Positions 61,553 to 64,000 of a stretch of DNA of 64,000 nucleotides are shown here, in pieces. The stretch comes from JAGVSZ01 sp035456405 (GTDB lineage: Bacteria; Pseudomonadota; Gammaproteobacteria; Burkholderiales; SG8-39). The first letter of the stretch is position 1. Every line of letters begins with the position of its first letter. The stretch lies in contig DATIDG010000094.1 in NCBI GenBank assembly GCA_035456405.1, forward strand, positions 20,858-84,857, read 5' to 3'. The notes beneath the pieces are model-generated. The model was not told where the DNA came from and did not search any database. It was given only the letters and a program-made list of their open reading frames with translations. The translations under genes were made by a program, and so were the position numbers.

Positions 61553-63325
61553 ATGACCGCGTTCCCGCTTTCCAGCACCCGGCTGTACCTGCGCCTGCTC
61601 GGCTATGTGAAGCCGTATTGGCGCGTGTACGTGGTGTCGGTGCTCGCCATGGTCGTGTTCTCGGCAACCGAGGCGGCGCTGCCGGTGCTGATAAAGCCGC
61701 TGATCGACGGCACCTTCATCGAGAAAGACCAGACGCTGCTGCGCTGGGCGCCACTCGTCCTGGTGGCGCTGTTTCTCGTACGGGGCGTGTCGTCCTTCAC
61801 CGCCGACTACTGCGCGCACTGGGTTGCGCAGAAGGTGGTCGTCGACCTGCGCAAGGCGATGTTCGCCACCCTCGTGCGCCTGCCGACGCAGTTCTACGAT
61901 GCAACGACTACCGGCAGCCTGATCTCCAAGTTCACGTTCAACGTGCAGCAGGTCACCGGCGCCGCGACGAGCGCGATCACGGTGCTCGTCAAGGACACGC
62001 TCACGGTGATCGGGCTGCTCGCCTGGCTGCTGTACCTCAACTGGCAGCTCACGCTCGCCACGCTCGTGGTCGGCCCCGCGATCGTGCTGATCGTGCGCAA
62101 GTTTTCGCGCCGCCTGCGTTCGATGGCCCGCGCCGAACAGACCGCGATGGGCGACCTGAACCACGTTCTCGAGGAATCGATCGGCTGCCACCGCGTGGTG
62201 AAGGTGTTCGGGGGGCAGGAATACGAATCGCAGCGGCTCGACCGGGCGGTGAGCAAGGTCCGCAAGTTCAGCATGAAGGCCGTGGTCGCCGCTGCGGCGA
62301 CCGTGCCGCTCACGCAGATCGTCGCCGCGTTCGCGCTCGCGGGGGTGGTCTATCTCGTGGTCGACCAGGCGATGAAAGACCAGACGACGGTCGGCGGCTT
62401 CGTGTCGTTCTTCGGCGCGCTCGCCATGCTCCTGTCGCCCCTCAAGCGGCTCACGGGGGTGAACGCCACGCTGCAGCGCGGGCTCGCCGCTGCCGAGACG
62501 GTGTTCGAAATGATCGACCAGGCGCCGGAGCCGGACACCGGCACCCGGGAGATCGGCCGCGTGCGCGGGGAGATCGAGTTCCGCAACGTGAGCTTCGCGT
62601 ACCCGGAGGCGTCGCGCCGCGCGCTCGACAACGTTTCGCTGCGGATCGCGGCCGGCGAGACCGTCGCGCTCGTCGGGTCCTCCGGCAGCGGCAAGACGAC
62701 GCTCGCGAACCTGCTGCCGCGGTTCTATGCCCCGACCGCCGGCCAGATCCTCGTCGACGGGGGCGATGCGCAGGATCTGAAGCTTTCGTCCCTGCGCGCG
62801 AACATTGCGCTCGTGAGCCAGGACGTGACGCTGTTCAACGACACCGTGGCTGCGAACATCGGTTACGGCCGCCTCGGCGACGCTACGCGGGACGAGATCG
62901 TCGCGGCGGCCGAAGCGGCGCACGCGATGGGCTTTATCCGTCAGATGACGGACGGTCTGGACACGATGATCGGCGAGGACGGCGTGCGGCTCTCCGGCGG
63001 CCAACGGCAACGTCTCGCGATCGCGCGTGCCTTCCTCAAGAACGCGCCGATCCTGATCCTCGACGAGGCCACGAGCGCGCTCGACAGCGAGTCCGAGCGC
63101 CACGTTCAGGAGGCGCTCGAAGGCCTCATGCGCGGGCGCACCACGCTCGTGATCGCGCACCGGCTCTCCACCATCGAGAACGCGGACCGGATCGTCGTGC
63201 TCGACCAGGGCCGCATCGCCGAGGTCGGCCGCCACGACGAGCTGCTGGCGCGGAACGGGATCTACGCCAAGCTGCACCGCATCCAGTACTCGCGCGAGGA
63301 TGCAGCGGTCGCGCTATTGCCGTGA
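61553..63325 (+). CDS. msbA: Lipid A flippase MsbA
   Basis: A 590-residue half-transporter that flips lipid A-core across the inner membrane. Six transmembrane helices in residues 20-305, with an EEAA-like intracellular loop, then the ATPase: Walker A GSSGSGKTT (about 375), LSGGQRQR (about 480), Walker B ILILDEATSALD (about 500) and a final H-loop His (IAHRLST). A TATAAT sequence at 61535-61540 lies just upstream but has no matching -35. Its stop overlaps the next gene by GTGA. Confidence 0.93.
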   Translation: MTAFPLSSTRLYLRLLGYVKPYWRVYVVSVLAMVVFSATEAALPVLIKPLIDGTFIEKDQTLLRWAPLVLVALFLVRGVSSFTADYCAHWVAQKVVVDLRKAMFATLVRLPTQFYDATTTGSLISKFTFNVQQVTGAATSAITVLVKDTLTVIGLLAWLLYLNWQLTLATLVVGPAIVLIVRKFSRRLRSMARAEQTAMGDLNHVLEESIGCHRVVKVFGGQEYESQRLDRAVSKVRKFSMKAVVAAAATVPLTQIVAAFALAGVVYLVVDQAMKDQTTVGGFVSFFGALAMLLSPLKRLTGVNATLQRGLAAAETVFEMIDQAPEPDTGTREIGRVRGEIEFRNVSFAYPEASRRALDNVSLRIAAGETVALVGSSGSGKTTLANLLPRFYAPTAGQILVDGGDAQDLKLSSLRANIALVSQDVTLFNDTVAANIGYGRLGDATRDEIVAAAEAAHAMGFIRQMTDGLDTMIGEDGVRLSGGQRQRLAIARAFLKNAPILILDEATSALDSESERHVQEALEGLMRGRTTLVIAHRLSTIENADRIVVLDQGRIAEVGRHDELLARNGIYAKLHRIQYSREDAAVALLP

Positions 63326-64000
63326 CGTCGCTGGCGAACACGGTGCTCACGCGGGCGGCCGAGAGCGTGGATGAGTTCGAGCGGCTCGTGGCCGACGTCC
63401 CCTACGAACGCAAAGGTGTGCTGTTCAGCGAGATGCTGTTCGTGCGCGCGATCCTCGGGCGGCTCGCGTGGACCCGCATTCTCGAGTCGGGGCGCGCACG
63501 CGGGCAGAGCACGCATCTGCTTGCGGTCTGCTTTCCCGATCGCGAGATCATCAGCATCGAGAAGGATCCCGGCTCTCCCGACGTGCCGGTTGCCGCGGCG
63601 CGGCTGGCGCCTTTCGCGAACGTCAAGCTGATGTTCTGCGACGCGATGCAGCGCCTGCCCGAGCTGATGCAGTGCGGTGACGCGGTGGTCATCGATGGCC
63701 CGAAAGGTCTGCGCGCGATCCGCCTGGCACTGAAACTGCTGCGGACAGGCAAGCCGTCTGCAGTGTTCGTGCACGATTGCGGACGCGGTACGGAGGAGCG
63801 CGCGTTCCTGGAGCGACACATGCCGGGGGTGTTGTACAGCGATGCCGCCGAGTTCGTGGACCGCTATGGGTACCTCGACGCACGCTGCGCCGAGGCGGAC
63901 ACCGCTATAGTCCGTGGCGGCGCCGAGTCCGCACGCAGCTATGGGCCCACGTTCGCTTGCCTCACGCCCGATGCGCGCGTTGACTACGGACGGCTATTGC
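63322..64000 (+). CDS. Methyltransferase-like protein, C-terminus missing
   Basis: Open to the window's right edge, at least 226 codons. The GTG start overlaps the msbA stop. The protein (MTSLANTVLTRAAESVDEF...) has a Rossmann-like loop, ILESGRARGQST (about 52-63), IISIEKDP and VVIDGPKG, resembling class I methyltransferase folds such as the LPS-linked TylF/DUF-type, but the SAM motif is weak (SGRARGQ). Product unassigned. Linkage suggests a role in LPS or its transport. Confidence 0.6.
   Translation, partial: MTSLANTVLTRAAESVDEFERLVADVPYERKGVLFSEMLFVRAILGRLAWTRILESGRARGQSTHLLAVCFPDREIISIEKDPGSPDVPVAAARLAPFANVKLMFCDAMQRLPELMQCGDAVVIDGPKGLRAIRLALKLLRTGKPSAVFVHDCGRGTEERAFLERHMPGVLYSDAAEFVDRYGYLDARCAEADTAIVRGGAESARSYGPTFACLTPDARVDYGRLL

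Noticed and set aside
60299..63277. A 992-codon open frame on the minus strand opposite btuF, the GT4 gene and msbA
   Set aside because: The plus-strand genes have clear motifs and correct spacing; the minus frame is an effect of high GC third positions and has no recognisable domain.

Overview
The window is 64 kb of GC-rich chromosomal DNA with dense, mostly operon-like gene packing and many ATGA/GTGA overlaps. Gene content points to a betaproteobacterium (Burkholderiales/Rhodocyclales-like, possibly from a metagenome): argS-SPOR-dsbA-SDR, hemE next to priA, zapB-zapA-6S RNA-EVE, class I phaC, bTHX, and an LPS cluster ending in msbA. No phage, insertion sequence, CRISPR array, rRNA or tRNA gene was seen.

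Layout. 1-6.7 kb (minus): leucine/isovalerate catabolism (carboxyltransferase, acyl-CoA dehydrogenase, methylglutaconyl-CoA hydratase, biotin carboxylase, a 2-hydroxyacid dehydrogenase, start of HMG-CoA lyase). 6.8-14.9 kb: an unusual cluster with a RibD-type reductase, methyltransferase, GT4 glycosyltransferase, a pterin-synthase homologue lacking its expected catalytic residues, an MDR dehydrogenase without the zinc cysteine, a CDP-alcohol phosphatidyltransferase, a membrane alkaline-phosphatase-superfamily enzyme, an FkbM methyltransferase and a secreted hydrolase. 15-21.8 kb: complete Liv-type ABC importer co-transcribed with an acyl-CoA synthetase. 21.9-29.3 kb: thiolase plus a TetR-controlled operon (tetR, B12 domain, acyl-CoA mutase, MeaB-nitroreductase fusion, thioesterase, acyl-CoA dehydrogenase). 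29.3-35.3 kb: LOG protein, HCCA isomerase, acyl-CoA dehydrogenase, thiolase, LysE exporter and isovaleryl-CoA dehydrogenase. 35.5-43.4 kb: MBL hydrolase-phaC-transporter, VWA protein, OsmC, NCS2-like permease with an isochorismatase-like hydrolase. 43.5-56.2 kb: housekeeping block (SDR, dsbA, SPOR, argS, bactofilin, bTHX, RidA, priA, hemE, EVE, 6S RNA, zapA/zapB). 56.2-64 kb: cobalamin riboswitch-btuB, btuF interleaved with glycosyltransferases, then msbA and a truncated methyltransferase-like gene.

How it fits together. Four acyl-CoA dehydrogenases, two thiolases, an acyl-CoA synthetase, a hydratase, a biotin-dependent carboxylase and a B12-dependent mutase feed acetyl-CoA, with phaC providing polyhydroxyalkanoate storage. 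Cobalamin uptake under a riboswitch is consistent with the B12 demand of the mutase.

The two strongest candidates for undescribed biology are the TetR/acyl-CoA mutase operon (26.5-29.3 kb), whose mutase lacks the residues expected for methylmalonyl-CoA and whose MeaB chaperone is fused to a nitroreductase domain, and the pterin-like cluster (6.8-13.5 kb), whose PTPS homologue appears to have lost the Cys/Asp/His catalytic triad and one zinc histidine. All alignments were done by eye.
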